Shown: positions 48,404 through 57,513 of the stretch, in pieces
Layout: every line of letters begins with the position of its first letter
How positions within the stretch are numbered: position 1 is the stretch's first letter
Made by a program: the position numbers and the translations under genes
Source of the DNA: Saprospiraceae bacterium
GTDB lineage: Bacteria > Bacteroidota > Bacteroidia > Chitinophagales > Saprospiraceae
Assembly: GCA_016714085.1 (NCBI GenBank)
Contig: JADJNW010000004.1
Span: forward strand, 1-64,000
Length of the DNA: 64,000 nucleotides
Direction of reading: 5' to 3'
Notes under the pieces: generated by a model
Database searches by the model: none
What the model saw: only the letters and a program-made list of their open reading frames with translations
What the model was told of the DNA's origin: nothing

Positions 48404-48765
48404 TGTATGTGCAATTTTTATGCGATTTCCGAATAAAATTTGAATTAGTCAACAGGGATTTGCCAAGTTGAAAATCACCACAATTCAACAGTTGAGAAAC
48501 AATTAATAGCATTTCACCAAGTACGTCCTATTTCAATTGAAAATTACAGGTCGGATAAAATCAATATAACGCAAGAAGCAACCTAAAGTTAGTACTAAAC
48601 GAAAAAAAGGCAGCTATCCTATAGAAAGGATGCCGCCTTTAGCATAATCCCAAAAACCAAAATTTTATACAGTTAATTCGATTGGATACAGATTCACTAC
48701 CGTATTCAATTGACAAAGGTAAAAACTTATCTTCACTTTCCAAAAAAAAGTAATGTTTTCATTTG
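48404..48765. other. Intergenic region with terminator
   Basis: 362 bp between the starts of the ATP-grasp-like gene and the end of the oxygenase gene, both on the minus strand. The left part should carry the ATP-grasp-like promoter; the right part holds the oxygenase terminator at 48602-48640. Nothing else seen. Confidence 0.55.
48602..48640 (-). terminator. Intrinsic terminator after the 2OG oxygenase gene
   Basis: On the minus strand AAAGGCGGCATCCT pairs with AGGATAGCTGCCTTT (one small mismatch zone), followed by T7. The gene ends at 48766, about 125 bases upstream. Confidence 0.7.
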
Positions 48766-49410
48766 TTAAATCGACGAACGATCTTCATTTTTTAGCCAAC
48801 CTGTGATGGTCAGACGCTCGCGGGTGGCGGGTAATACCTCGTGTTCGAGCAAATCACTGCGGAAACACACCAAGCGCCCACCAAAAGGTAACAAATCAAT
48901 CATTTTTTCCGAGCCATCTTCTGTAGGAATGTACAGGCGCAATTGTCCGCCCTCTTGCTCTTGCCAATCCTTGTTTAAGTAGCATACTACCGAGATTTTG
49001 CGGGCTTTGGTATTTTGAAAAACATCCAAATGACGCTTGTAAAATGTACCCGCCGGATACATTGCAAAATGCAATTCCTGACTGCGAATGCCCAAGTAAC
49101 AAGTACGGTTAAGGTATTCAGAGAGATCCTCTATCAAATCGAAAAAAAAGTGACATTGAGGCGAGGTATTATCGCGCTCCACCCAGCGAATATGATCGCC
49201 CCGTACAGCTGTATTCTGTTGAAACAATTGTTTATGACCTATACCTGCAACCTTAAAATCGCCGTGGTCATATTGCTGGAATAGTTCTCGACGAAGTAAT
49301 TCTTGTTCAGTATCAGTCAGCGCGTCTTCTACCACTGCAAAAGCCTCGGTGGACAGGTTCTCGGCAATGGATTCAAACAAAGATTCCGGAAATGCTTTTC
49401 TGGCGCTCAT
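48766..49410 (-). CDS. 2-oxoglutarate/Fe(II)-dependent oxygenase (prolyl 4-hydroxylase-like)
   Basis: 214 residues. The double-stranded beta-helix metal site is H127 and D129 in YKRHLDVFQ, and H190 in LLEHEVLPATRERLTITGW, with R200 as the 2OG-binding residue. The spacing fits the P4Hc/2OG-FeII_Oxy_3 family. It hydroxylates an unknown protein or small molecule. It is divergent from the GNAT-nitrilase gene with a 166-bp promoter region between them. Confidence 0.82.
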   Translation of the reverse strand: MSARKAFPESLFESIAENLSTEAFAVVEDALTDTEQELLRRELFQQYDHGDFKVAGIGHKQLFQQNTAVRGDHIRWVERDNTSPQCHFFFDLIEDLSEYLNRTCYLGIRSQELHFAMYPAGTFYKRHLDVFQNTKARKISVVCYLNKDWQEQEGGQLRLYIPTEDGSEKMIDLLPFGGRLVCFRSDLLEHEVLPATRERLTITGWLKNEDRSSI

Positions 49411-49576
49411 ACTTTCTTTAAACGCTGTTTTTAAATATTCTTTGAATTTTGAATCACAAAATTAATCGGAAAAATGATACCAGTAAAGAGTTCATATCCA
49501 TTGTGATTAAACAATATTCCAGCTACTTTTGTAACAGTGTTATCCCTTAACGTTTGTATTCAACAAAAGATAAAGA

Positions 49577-51128
49577 ATGGAAATAGCGACCACGATTAAA
49601 TTGCGAAATCTGACGATAGAAGATTATCTTGATTTGAAAGAATCGATGATGGAGGCTTATGCCGGCATCGGCGGAGAATATTGGAGTAAAAAAGTGATCA
49701 CCAAACTGCTCAAAATATTCCCGGAAGGGCAATTGTGTATAGAAGTGGATGGGAAACTCGTGGCAAGTGCGCTCTCGCTTTTAGTAAATTATCGCAGATT
49801 TAGCGATGACCACACTTATCAACAAATAACTGGGAACGGCACTTTCAACACACACGACCCTGACGGGGATGTGTTGTACGGGATTGATGTTTTTGTGCAT
49901 CCCAATTATCGTGGAATGCGCTTGGTGGCGCTTGTACGACGCGCGCAAGGAATTGTGCGAAAATTTGAATCTGCGCTCCATCATGGCTGGCGGTCGTATT
50001 CCGAATTACCAGGATTTTGCCGATACGCTTTCGCCGCGCGAATATATTGACAAAGTAAAGCTCAAGGAGATTTTTGACCCGGTACTGACTTTTCAAATGT
50101 CGAATGATTTTCACGTAAAAAAAGTGCTAAGAGGCTATCTACCAGGCGATACCGAATCAAAAGAATTTGCTACGCTGCTGGAATGGAACAACATTTACTA
50201 CCAGGAAAAAGAGCAACTCATCAATGCGCCCAAAGAAGTAGTACGCCTGGGGCTGGTGCAGTGGCAAATGCGTTGGTTCAAGAATTTTGATGCCCTGGTG
50301 GAGCAGGTAGAATTTTTCGTAGATGCGGTGAGTAATTACAAATCAGATTTCATTCTATTCCCAGAGTTTTTTAATGCGCCGCTCATGGCCGATTACAATC
50401 ACCTGGGTGAAGCACTTGCTATTCGTGAATTGGCCAAGAATACCGAGCCTTTGCGCAAGAAATTCACAGAATTTGCGATGGCCTATAATGTGAATATCAT
50501 TACCGGCAGTATGCCCATTGTAGAAAATGGTAGCTTGCTAAATGTTTCTTATTTATGTCGCCGCGATGGCACATGGGAAAGCTTCTATAAAATCCATCCG
50601 ACGCCCTCTGAGGTGAATGCCTGGGGGATGGTGGGTGGCAGCAAGCTACAAGTATTTGACACCGATTGTGGTAAAATTGGTATCCTCATTTGCTATGATG
50701 TAGAATTCCCTGAATTGGCGCGGATTTATGCTCAACAGGATATGCAAATCCTGTTTGTACCTTTTCTTACCGATACGCAAAACGGCTACAATCGAGTGCG
50801 GCGTTGTGCGCAGGCGCGGGCTGTGGAAAATGAGTGTTATGTAGCAATTGCGGGCTGCGTAGGCAACTTGCCTAGAGTAAACAATATGGACATTCAGTTT
50901 GCCCAATCTGCCATTTTCACGCCTTCCGATTTTCAGTTCCCGACCGATGCAGTAGCTGCCGAAGCCACGCCTAACACAGAGATGACGATTATTGCGGATA
51001 TTAATATGTCTTTACTCAAAGAATTGCATGAATTTGGCAGCGTACAAAATCTGAAGGATCGCCGGAAGGATTTGTATGAAATTATATTTAAAACGAAACA
51101 AAATGATAATGGCGAACTAAGTTATTAA
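49577..51128 (+). CDS. Bifunctional GNAT acetyltransferase / carbon-nitrogen hydrolase fusion (one frameshift)
   Basis: The first frame (49577-50050) gives an N-acetyltransferase domain: IKLRNLTIEDYLDLKESMMEA, DVFVHPNYRGMRL. A shift near 49925 moves to the frame ending at 51128: RLYDARKELCENLNLRSIMAGG, the end of the GNAT domain, then a nitrilase domain. That domain has the catalytic Glu in FILFPEFFNAPL, Lys in SFYKIHPTPSE and Cys in GILICYDVEFPE. Proteins of about 515 residues with this fusion are widespread in Bacteroidota and other bacteria; the hydrolase cleaves a C-N bond of an unknown amide. One gene is intended; the shift is probably an error. Confidence 0.82.
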
Positions 51129-51423
51129 AATTTTTTATAATAAAAATCATTTTCGACAAGTATAAAGGCTTTCATTAAATTATATTTAACTAATATTTTA
51201 ACGGTTCTTAACAGAATTTTTTTTGTTATGATAGTAATTTTTTATAATTTATGCCAGAATTCGCCGTTACAATCCAGACTTGAAAGGTAAGATACTTACG
51301 CTTCGTTTGATAAACACAAAAATTTCAAGGTTTTAGTGCAACAAATAAGGCAAAATAAATGTCTATTATTTGATAATCAATAGATTGAAACACTTTAAAT
51401 AATTTTTTAATCCATGAACGATC

Positions 51424-51630
51424 ATGTCGAAGATGCGAAGAAGTAAAAAACAGTACGTGGAGCATTCCGAAGAGCACGTAGGCGAGGAGATGACCCCTTT
51501 TGTCGCGTTTCTTATGGATGAAAGCCAAATGAAAAAAAGTAAAGGGCAACAACAACCTGTTGACGCAATTTTAAACCAACTACCCTCCGGCAGCGATGCC
51601 AAAAAAGAGTACGTTTTTGGAGACGATTAA
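51424..51630 (+). CDS. Small hypothetical protein
   Basis: 68 residues, highly charged and probably disordered: MSKMRRSKKQYVEHSEEHVG, then MTPFVAFLMDESQMKKSKGQ and DAKKEYVFGDD. No signal or membrane segment. An opposite-strand frame covers the same DNA but has a less protein-like composition. It stands alone between two non-coding stretches. Confidence 0.45.
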   Translation: MSKMRRSKKQYVEHSEEHVGEEMTPFVAFLMDESQMKKSKGQQQPVDAILNQLPSGSDAKKEYVFGDD

Positions 51631-51985
51631 CAGCTTTGTTCAGTTAATCTTACTTTCTTTTCATTGAAATTTAAAACACATATATCGGCTTCATAACACT
51701 TGACAAGCAAAGCACTTGCCCTGTGTAATCAAGTTTTTGTTAATTAAAATTAAGCTTTTGAACTTTATTTTTTTGTGGTCGTTCTTGTGATATTAGAAGT
51801 AAATTTTTCCAAAAATTGAACCCGGACTGTGACTTTCTACAAAATCATCGTTTCAAGACAATAGGGATGCAGAACGTTCGTTTAGGTTATCGCAATCTAT
51901 CTCTTCTGCTATCTCCATAGAATAAAAACAAAACGATTAAAAAGCTGATTTTTAAATCTTTAATCATTATAATCTTTGAACATCC
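51631..51985. other. Non-coding AT-rich stretch
   Basis: 355 bp without a supported gene, hairpin terminator or repeat. Long A/T runs make promoters likely, but none stands out. Confidence 0.5.
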
Positions 51986-52111
51986 ATGTTGACGATTGCA
52001 TTGTTACTCTCTGCACGAGCGTTATTGAAGAGACCTGAAACCCAAAAATGGCTAAAAGAAAAATGGGCGCAATTTCGCCGCATCAAAATTCGAATGGGAT
52101 TGCCATTTTAA
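51986..52111 (+). CDS. Possible 41-residue protein
   Basis: ATG 51986 to TAA 52111 encodes MLTIALLLSARALLKRPETQ, then KWLKEKWAQFRRIKIRMG. A short hydrophobic start precedes a strongly basic amphipathic tail. Another frame (52048-52254) overlaps it and looks less plausible. No family; listed with low confidence. Confidence 0.25.
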   Translation: MLTIALLLSARALLKRPETQKWLKEKWAQFRRIKIRMGLPF

Positions 52112-52355
52112 GCAAATTCCGTATTTATCCTTCCCTCCATACTTACTTTACTTTTATTATTACTTGTTTTCCAAAAATATTTTATCATTGTATAAAACTG
52201 AAAACGCAACTTAGGCGTTATAGGGTGTTATTTGGAGCAAGCAAACAAGTTTGAAAGAATGAAATTGCAGATTTTGGCATTTTTTCCAAATTTTTTCAGA
52301 CTTTTAGTTTAAACTTGCACAAAAATTCGTTTAACCAGCTAAAAATGCGAAGAAA

Positions 52356-53009
52356 ATGTCAAGTACAGTTGTAAGGTATTCTGACGTAGAACTGGAAGAG
52401 TTCAGGCAACTGATCGCTGATAAGCTCGCTAAATCGAAGGAACAACTGGCCAGTTTGCAAGAGCAAATCCTGGACATTACAGAAAATACCAGCGATGAGC
52501 ACGGCGGCGATTGGGTGGATGATAGCAGCATCAACAATGAAGTAGAAATGCTCAATAATATGGCCATCCGCCAACGAATGTATATCAAAGACCTTGAAAA
52601 CGCTTTGGTACGCATTAAAAATAAATCGTATGGCATCTGTTCCATTACAGGTCAGTTGATTGACAAAAAGCGACTATTGGCGGTTCCTACTACCACCAAA
52701 AGCCTGGAAGCCAAGGCAGTAGAAAGCAAACCTACTGATACCGAAGCGCCGGCCAAGCCAAAACCACAACCCAAACCGGCAGTGGCAGCGCCTACCGAGC
52801 GAAAAGTGATTACGAAAGTAATTCGCAAACCGACCAATCCAGGTGCTAAGCCTGCTGTAAAAGATGACGATGAGGAGGAAGATCTGGAATTCGACAAGGA
52901 CATCTTCTACGATGATGACGAGGACGATGATTCCATGACTCGCTCTATGGGCGATCTCGATGATTTTGCGGATGATGATAGTGGTAGCAATGACGATATT
53001 GATTTTTAG
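52356..53009 (+). CDS. DksA/TraR-like protein with long acidic tail
   Basis: 217 residues. Residues 1-120 are a coiled-coil hairpin (FRQLIADKLAKSKEQLASLQ) with the DksA-like Asp-rich turn DEHGGDWVDDSS and a zinc-finger-like end, SYGICSITGQLIDKKRLLAVP. Only one Cys of the four remains, as usual for the Bacteroidota branch. An unusual Pro/Lys linker (AKPKPQPKPAVAAPTERK) and an acidic C-terminus (DDDEEEDLEF, YDDDEDDD) extend it well beyond the roughly 125 residues of typical relatives. The family binds RNA polymerase via the secondary channel; here the tail may alter that contact. Confidence 0.75.
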   Translation: MSSTVVRYSDVELEEFRQLIADKLAKSKEQLASLQEQILDITENTSDEHGGDWVDDSSINNEVEMLNNMAIRQRMYIKDLENALVRIKNKSYGICSITGQLIDKKRLLAVPTTTKSLEAKAVESKPTDTEAPAKPKPQPKPAVAAPTERKVITKVIRKPTNPGAKPAVKDDDEEEDLEFDKDIFYDDDEDDDSMTRSMGDLDDFADDDSGSNDDIDF

Positions 53010-53038
53010 CCATTAATATTGTTAGGAAAAATAAAACA

Positions 53039-53080
53039 CACGCCAACAATGGTAAACTGCTATTGTTGGCGTGCTTATTT
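53039..53080 (+). terminator. Intrinsic terminator after the DksA/TraR-like gene
   Basis: Perfect 12-bp stem CACGCCAACAAT (53039-53050) / ATTGTTGGCGTG (53062-53073) with an 11-base loop, followed by CTTATTTTCT. Confidence 0.85.
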
Positions 53081-53088
53081 TCTGAAAA

Positions 53089-53835
53089 ATGAATCTTATG
53101 CAACCAAAACCCGTCAAAATTTTAAATCCGTCTGAGTATCAGTACCTTGAAGGGCCGGAGAGCCGGAGTTTTGAATTCCTTTTTGCTATTAAAGTATTCC
53201 TTCAGTTTATAAAAGGCTTTCGCTGCCTGCATTTTGTGGGCCCTTGCATCACCGTATTTGGTTCAGCACGATTCAAAGAAGGGCATCCGCATTACGAAAA
53301 AGCGCGTGAAGTCGGCAAAGCGATTGCACACATCGGTTTTACAACAATGACGGGCGGCGGCCCGGGCATTATGGAAGCTGCTAATCGCGGGGCATTTGAA
53401 AATGGCGGGCGTTCGGTAGGTGTCAATATTCAGCTACCACACGAGCAATTTCCCAATCCGTATTTGCATACCTCGGTAACCTTAAAATATTTTTTTGTTC
53501 GTAAAGTGTTGTTACTCAAGTATTCCTATGCCTTTGTAGTGCTGCCTGGCGGCTGGGGTACAATGGATGAAATGTTTGAAACACTTACTTTGGTACAAAC
53601 CGGCGTGATCCACGATTTTCCGGTAGTACTCATTGGTACCGATTATTATAAAGATTTGATGAATTATCTCCATTTCATGGAATCACAAGGCACGATCTCT
53701 TCTGAAGACCTTAAACTAATAAAGCTCACCGACAATATCGAAGAAGCCATCGAGCATATTCGCACCTTTATAGCTGGCAATTATCAAGTTAAAACCAAAC
53801 GAAAGCCCCTGTGGTGGTTGTTTGAAAAGAATTGA
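53089..53835 (+). CDS. LOG-family (TIGR00730) Rossmann-fold nucleotide hydrolase
   Basis: 248 residues with both LOG motifs: MTGGGPGIMEAANRGAFENGG and VLPGGWGTMDEMFETLTLVQ (the PGGxGTxxE motif), plus CITVFGSARFKEGHPHYEKA. Family members hydrolyse nucleoside monophosphates or cytokinin ribotides to base and ribose phosphate; the bacterial substrate is often uncertain. The start codon ATG 53089 is 16 bp after the previous terminator stem. A small TCCCGA/TCGGGA hairpin follows the stop. Confidence 0.83.
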   Translation: MNLMQPKPVKILNPSEYQYLEGPESRSFEFLFAIKVFLQFIKGFRCLHFVGPCITVFGSARFKEGHPHYEKAREVGKAIAHIGFTTMTGGGPGIMEAANRGAFENGGRSVGVNIQLPHEQFPNPYLHTSVTLKYFFVRKVLLLKYSYAFVVLPGGWGTMDEMFETLTLVQTGVIHDFPVVLIGTDYYKDLMNYLHFMESQGTISSEDLKLIKLTDNIEEAIEHIRTFIAGNYQVKTKRKPLWWLFEKN

Positions 53836-53890
53836 TCCCGAGCGGCTTCGGGACTCAACGTGAAGGAAAATCAATAATATTTCTAAAAAG

Positions 53891-53911
53891 TTTTCAACAG
53901 AATGTTGAAAA
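53891..53911. promoter_or_regulatory. Perfect palindrome upstream of nrdJ
   Basis: TTTTCAACA (53891-53899) and TGTTGAAAA (53903-53911) are exact inverted repeats with a 3-bp spacer, 67 bp upstream of the nrdJ start. It does not look like an NrdR box pair or a cobalamin riboswitch. A TATCTTGA sequence near 53940 may be the -7 element. Candidate operator. Confidence 0.5.
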
Positions 53912-53978
53912 ATTGCCTTTACTCGCTTTGCTATTTTCTGTATCTTGAAAGCTGAATCGAAAAAAATCTTGATACACT

Positions 53979-56534
53979 ATGCAAACCTTGGAGAAAACTT
54001 CCACAATTACCCCTGTGGCTTATGAGCAAGCAGTAAAAGCAGCTACCGAATATTTTAATGGTGATGAACTCGCTGCGACTGTTTGGGTAAGCAAATACGC
54101 GCTCAAAGATTCCTTCGGAAATATCTATGAACGCTCGCCGGAAGAAATGCACCGCCGCATTGCTGCTGAGATTTTCCGCATCGAAAGCAAATATCCTAAT
54201 CCCATTCCCGAAGAAGAACTCTATCAATTGCTCAAGGATTTCAAATACATTATCCCACAGGGCAGCCCAATGGCAGGCATTGGTAATTCTTTTCAAGTAT
54301 CTTCGTTGTCGAATTGCTTTGTCATTGGCAATTACGCTGATTCTTACGGTGGCATCATGCGCACCGACGAAGAACAAGTGCAACTCATGAAACGCCGCGG
54401 TGGCGTGGGTCACGACCTCTCGCATATCCGGCCGAAAGGCAGCCCGGTGATGAATAGCGCCCTAAGCTCGACAGGGATTGTGCCTTTCATGGAACGCTAT
54501 TCCAACAGTACACGCGAAGTAGCGCAAGATGGACGCAGGGGCGCCTTGATGCTGTCGATTTCGATAAAACATCCTGATGTCGAGGACTTTATAGATGCTA
54601 AAATGACATCAGGTAAAGTGACAGGGGCGAATGTCTCTGTGCGAATTGACGATGCTTTTATGCAAGCCGTGCAGGAAAAGAAAAAATATACATTGCAGTA
54701 TCCGATTGATGCTGATAATCCAAAATTTGTAAAAGAAATTGATGCAGCCGCGCTTTGGAATAAAATTATTCACAACGCCTGGAAGTCAGCAGAGCCGGGC
54801 GTTTTGTTCTGGGATACGGTCATCCGTGAGTCGGTACCCGATTGCTACGCTGATCTTGGATTCAAGACTATTTCCACCAATCCTTGTGGCGAAATTCCAT
54901 TATGTCCCTATGATAGTTGTCGCTTGTTGGCGATTAATTTATTTAGTTACGTCGAGCATCCATTTACGAAAGACGCCTATTTTGATTTTGAAAAATTCGA
55001 GCAGCACGCGCAGTTGGCGCTTCGCATGATGGATGATATTGTGGACATGGAAATGGAGAAAATTGAAGCGATTTTAGCAAAAGTAGATGAAGACCCGGAA
55101 GAAGAAAATATCCGTCGCAACGAGCGCGAGCTATGGCTCAAAATTCGCAAAAAATGTCTGGAAGGGCGGCGTACCGGCGTTGGCATCACGGGCGAAGGCG
55201 ATATGCTGGCGGCTTTGGGCTTACAATATGGTAGCGAAGAAGGAATTGATTTTGCAGTAAAAGTGCACAAAACATTGGCTGTCAATGCTTATCGAGCCTC
55301 CGTGAATTTGGCAAAGGAGCGTGGCGCATTTGAAATTTACGACGCTTCCCGCGAAATGAACAATCCTTTCGTGCAGCGCATCCGGGAAGCTGATTCAGCA
55401 TTATATGAAGAAATGATTAAATATGGCCGCAGAAATATTGCTATGCTGACCATTGCACCGACAGGTTCGACGAGCATTCTAACGCAAACGACTTCAGGCA
55501 TCGAGCCGGTTTTTATGGTATCGTACAAGCGCCGCCGCAAAGTAAATCCAAATGATAAGGATGTGAAAGTGAGCTTTATAGATGAAGTGGGCGATAGCTG
55601 GGAAGAATATCATGTTTTTCATCATAAATTTATAAATTGGTTAAAAGTAAATGGATTTGATATAAAATCTGTAAAACGTGCTGATAATGAAGAACTTGAG
55701 AATATCATAAAACAATCGCCATATTATAAAGCCACTGCGAATGACGTGGATTGGGTACAAAAAGTAAAGATGCAGGGTGCGATTCAAAAATGGGTGGATC
55801 ATTCGATCAGCGTCACGGTCAACGTGCCGGAAGAGACGACCGAAGAAATGGTGAATCAGATTTATCAGACTGCCTGGGAAGCTGGTTGCAAGGGTTGTAC
55901 GATTTACAGAGATGGTTCCCGCTCAGGTGTGCTCGTCGCTGACTCCAAAAAAGAAGAAAAACCAGATAGCAACGGTCGTTTCACGGAAACAATGCCGCCC
56001 AAACGCCCGGAAAGATTGGAAGCTGAGATTGTTCGATTCAAGAATAACAACGAAGATTGGCTCGCCGTTATGGGGGTTTATGAAGGGCGACCTTACGAAA
56101 TTTTCACTGGTCGTGCCGAAGATACTTTCCGCCTGCCGGAATACGTGACCAAAGGTTGGGTGATCAAAGCTCGGGATGAAGATGGCGAAAAGCGCTATGA
56201 TTTTCAATTTATGGATCGAGAAGGCTATCGCGTTACGATTGAAGGCTTGTCGCGTTCTTTTAATAAAGAATATTGGAATTATGCCAAGCTGATCTCAGGT
56301 GTGCTGCGTTATGGAATGCCTTTAAACAAAGTGGTAGACTTGATTGATGGTTTGAACGTAGAAGAAGATTATATTAGTACCTGGAAAAATGGCGTTGCTC
56401 GTGCCTTAAAGAAATTCATCCCGGATGGCACCGAATCTAAATCACCTTGCCCGAGTTGCGGCGACCCCGATGGCGTGATCTACAAAGAAGGCTGTTTGAC
56501 TTGCAAGAGTTGCGGCTATTCGGAATGTGGCTAA
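53979..56534 (+). CDS. nrdJ: Adenosylcobalamin-dependent (class II) ribonucleotide reductase
   Basis: 851 residues in one intact frame. Active-site features: SLSNCFVIG with C113; ISTNPCGEIPLCPYDSCRLL with the thiyl-forming and Glu/Asn region near residue 304; IAPTGSTSILTQTTSGIEP (dimer/phosphate loop); GCTIYRDGSRSGVL. The C-terminal SPCPSCGDPDG and CLTCKSCGYSECG form a zinc-ribbon and redox tail typical of NrdJ. It makes deoxyribonucleotides with adenosylcobalamin as radical source, working with or without oxygen. No cobalamin riboswitch was seen upstream. Confidence 0.92.
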   Translation: MQTLEKTSTITPVAYEQAVKAATEYFNGDELAATVWVSKYALKDSFGNIYERSPEEMHRRIAAEIFRIESKYPNPIPEEELYQLLKDFKYIIPQGSPMAGIGNSFQVSSLSNCFVIGNYADSYGGIMRTDEEQVQLMKRRGGVGHDLSHIRPKGSPVMNSALSSTGIVPFMERYSNSTREVAQDGRRGALMLSISIKHPDVEDFIDAKMTSGKVTGANVSVRIDDAFMQAVQEKKKYTLQYPIDADNPKFVKEIDAAALWNKIIHNAWKSAEPGVLFWDTVIRESVPDCYADLGFKTISTNPCGEIPLCPYDSCRLLAINLFSYVEHPFTKDAYFDFEKFEQHAQLALRMMDDIVDMEMEKIEAILAKVDEDPEEENIRRNERELWLKIRKKCLEGRRTGVGITGEGDMLAALGLQYGSEEGIDFAVKVHKTLAVNAYRASVNLAKERGAFEIYDASREMNNPFVQRIREADSALYEEMIKYGRRNIAMLTIAPTGSTSILTQTTSGIEPVFMVSYKRRRKVNPNDKDVKVSFIDEVGDSWEEYHVFHHKFINWLKVNGFDIKSVKRADNEELENIIKQSPYYKATANDVDWVQKVKMQGAIQKWVDHSISVTVNVPEETTEEMVNQIYQTAWEAGCKGCTIYRDGSRSGVLVADSKKEEKPDSNGRFTETMPPKRPERLEAEIVRFKNNNEDWLAVMGVYEGRPYEIFTGRAEDTFRLPEYVTKGWVIKARDEDGEKRYDFQFMDREGYRVTIEGLSRSFNKEYWNYAKLISGVLRYGMPLNKVVDLIDGLNVEEDYISTWKNGVARALKKFIPDGTESKSPCPSCGDPDGVIYKEGCLTCKSCGYSECG

Positions 56535-56595
56535 AATCCTTATAGGCATAGGTACTTGGAACTTGTCTCCAAATGCCTGAACCTCCAAATAAAAA

Positions 56596-56624
56596 GACGG
56601 ACGTTGCAAGAAGCAATGTCCGTC
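56596..56624 (+). terminator. Hairpin after nrdJ
   Basis: GACGGAC-G-TTGC pairs with GCAA-T-GTCCGTC (56596-56607 / 56613-56624), a strong stem with one G-T. There is no T-run after it, so termination is probable but not certain. Confidence 0.55.
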
Positions 56625-56703
56625 CGAAAACTATTCCCTAAAATCACCCGAATTGAAATTCTTTTGATAATGCAAAGAAAGCCCGCTGCGCTTCCATTTT
56701 CAG

Positions 56704-56768
56704 TGATAATTGTCACGGAGTACTCTGATTTTTATCATTTATAATGCTTGTATTTTCAGATATATTTG
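56704..56768 (+). promoter_or_regulatory. Promoter with paired FNR-like boxes (unit 3)
   Basis: Box 1 TGAT-AATT-GTCA (56704-56715) and box 2 TGAT-TTTT-ATCA (56726-56737) are 22 bp apart. An exact TAnnTTTG, TATATTTG, lies at 56761-56768, about 30 bp beyond the centre of box 2, and the coiled-coil gene starts at 56791. If transcription starts near 56774, box 2 is centred near -42, the class II activator position. Confidence 0.68.
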
Positions 56769-56790
56769 AAAAGAATAAAATCAAATCGCC

Positions 56791-57405
56791 ATGAGACCTG
56801 AGAAAGATATTATGGAAATCGGCAAAGAAAAACTCCAGCAATTAAAAACGGTCTTTGATGAACTGGAAGTGCAGTTGGCATTGGGCAAAGCAGAAGCGAA
56901 AGAGGTTTTCGAACGCGAAAAGAAAAATCTCAATCAATTTGTCAACGAACAAAAAATCCGGTTCAAAAAAGAACAAAAAGTGGCTGAGGACAAGTGGGAC
57001 GAGTTGCTGGCAAGGTTTGAATCACTGGAAGCCAGTTTAAGTGCAGAAACCGCTACTGATAAGGCATTGTACGATGCTCAAAAAGAAAAGACGCTTCGCA
57101 GTATTTATGAATTAGAACATACGATGAAGGAAGCCTACGGTGACTTGGGCGCTACTTTCCGCGAACAATTGGATGCTTTCAAAGCAAGATTGGACTCTTA
57201 TCGAATTCAGTTGGCGCTTAGCGAGTTTGACAACGCCGCAGAAGCAGAGAATCGCCGCAATGAGTTGAAAGAAAAGGTAAATGAAATCCGAGAAAGAATG
57301 CAAAAAGAGGAAGAAGAAGCCAATAAGGTTGATGATTTTGTGAGTGAGATGTCCACTTCTTTTGATCATTTGAAAAAAGCATTTTCGGATTTGTTCGCAA
57401 ATTAG
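56791..57405 (+). CDS. Coiled-coil protein of unknown function
   Basis: 204 residues, almost entirely alpha-helical heptads: KEKLQQLKTVFDELEVQLAL, EVFEREKKNLNQFVNEQKI, NELKEKVNEIRERMQKEEEE. It ends VDDFVSEMSTSFDHLKKAFS. No signal or membrane segment, so cytoplasmic. No family assigned. Its promoter shares the paired FNR-like boxes with the sulfide:quinone oxidoreductase, so it may function under the same conditions, such as low oxygen or sulfide. Confidence 0.65.
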   Translation: MRPEKDIMEIGKEKLQQLKTVFDELEVQLALGKAEAKEVFEREKKNLNQFVNEQKIRFKKEQKVAEDKWDELLARFESLEASLSAETATDKALYDAQKEKTLRSIYELEHTMKEAYGDLGATFREQLDAFKARLDSYRIQLALSEFDNAAEAENRRNELKEKVNEIRERMQKEEEEANKVDDFVSEMSTSFDHLKKAFSDLFAN

Positions 57406-57470
57406 TGAAACATCCGTGTAGAGTAGGACGGCGTAAGCCAAAATCACCAGGTTACTTCATCGGCTTGAAG

Positions 57471-57497
57471 AGGCGGCTTTTTAGGAGTCGCCTTTTC
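57471..57497 (+). terminator. Intrinsic terminator after the coiled-coil gene
   Basis: Stem AGGCGGCT (57471-57478) / AGTCGCCT (57486-57493) with one G-T pair, followed by TTTTC. Confidence 0.6.
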
Positions 57498-57513
57498 AGT
57501 TTTTAAATCCCTT

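Noticed and set aside
53836..53978. Cobalamin riboswitch before nrdJ
   Set aside because: The region is only 143 bp and lacks a B12-box-like sequence; only a palindrome is present.
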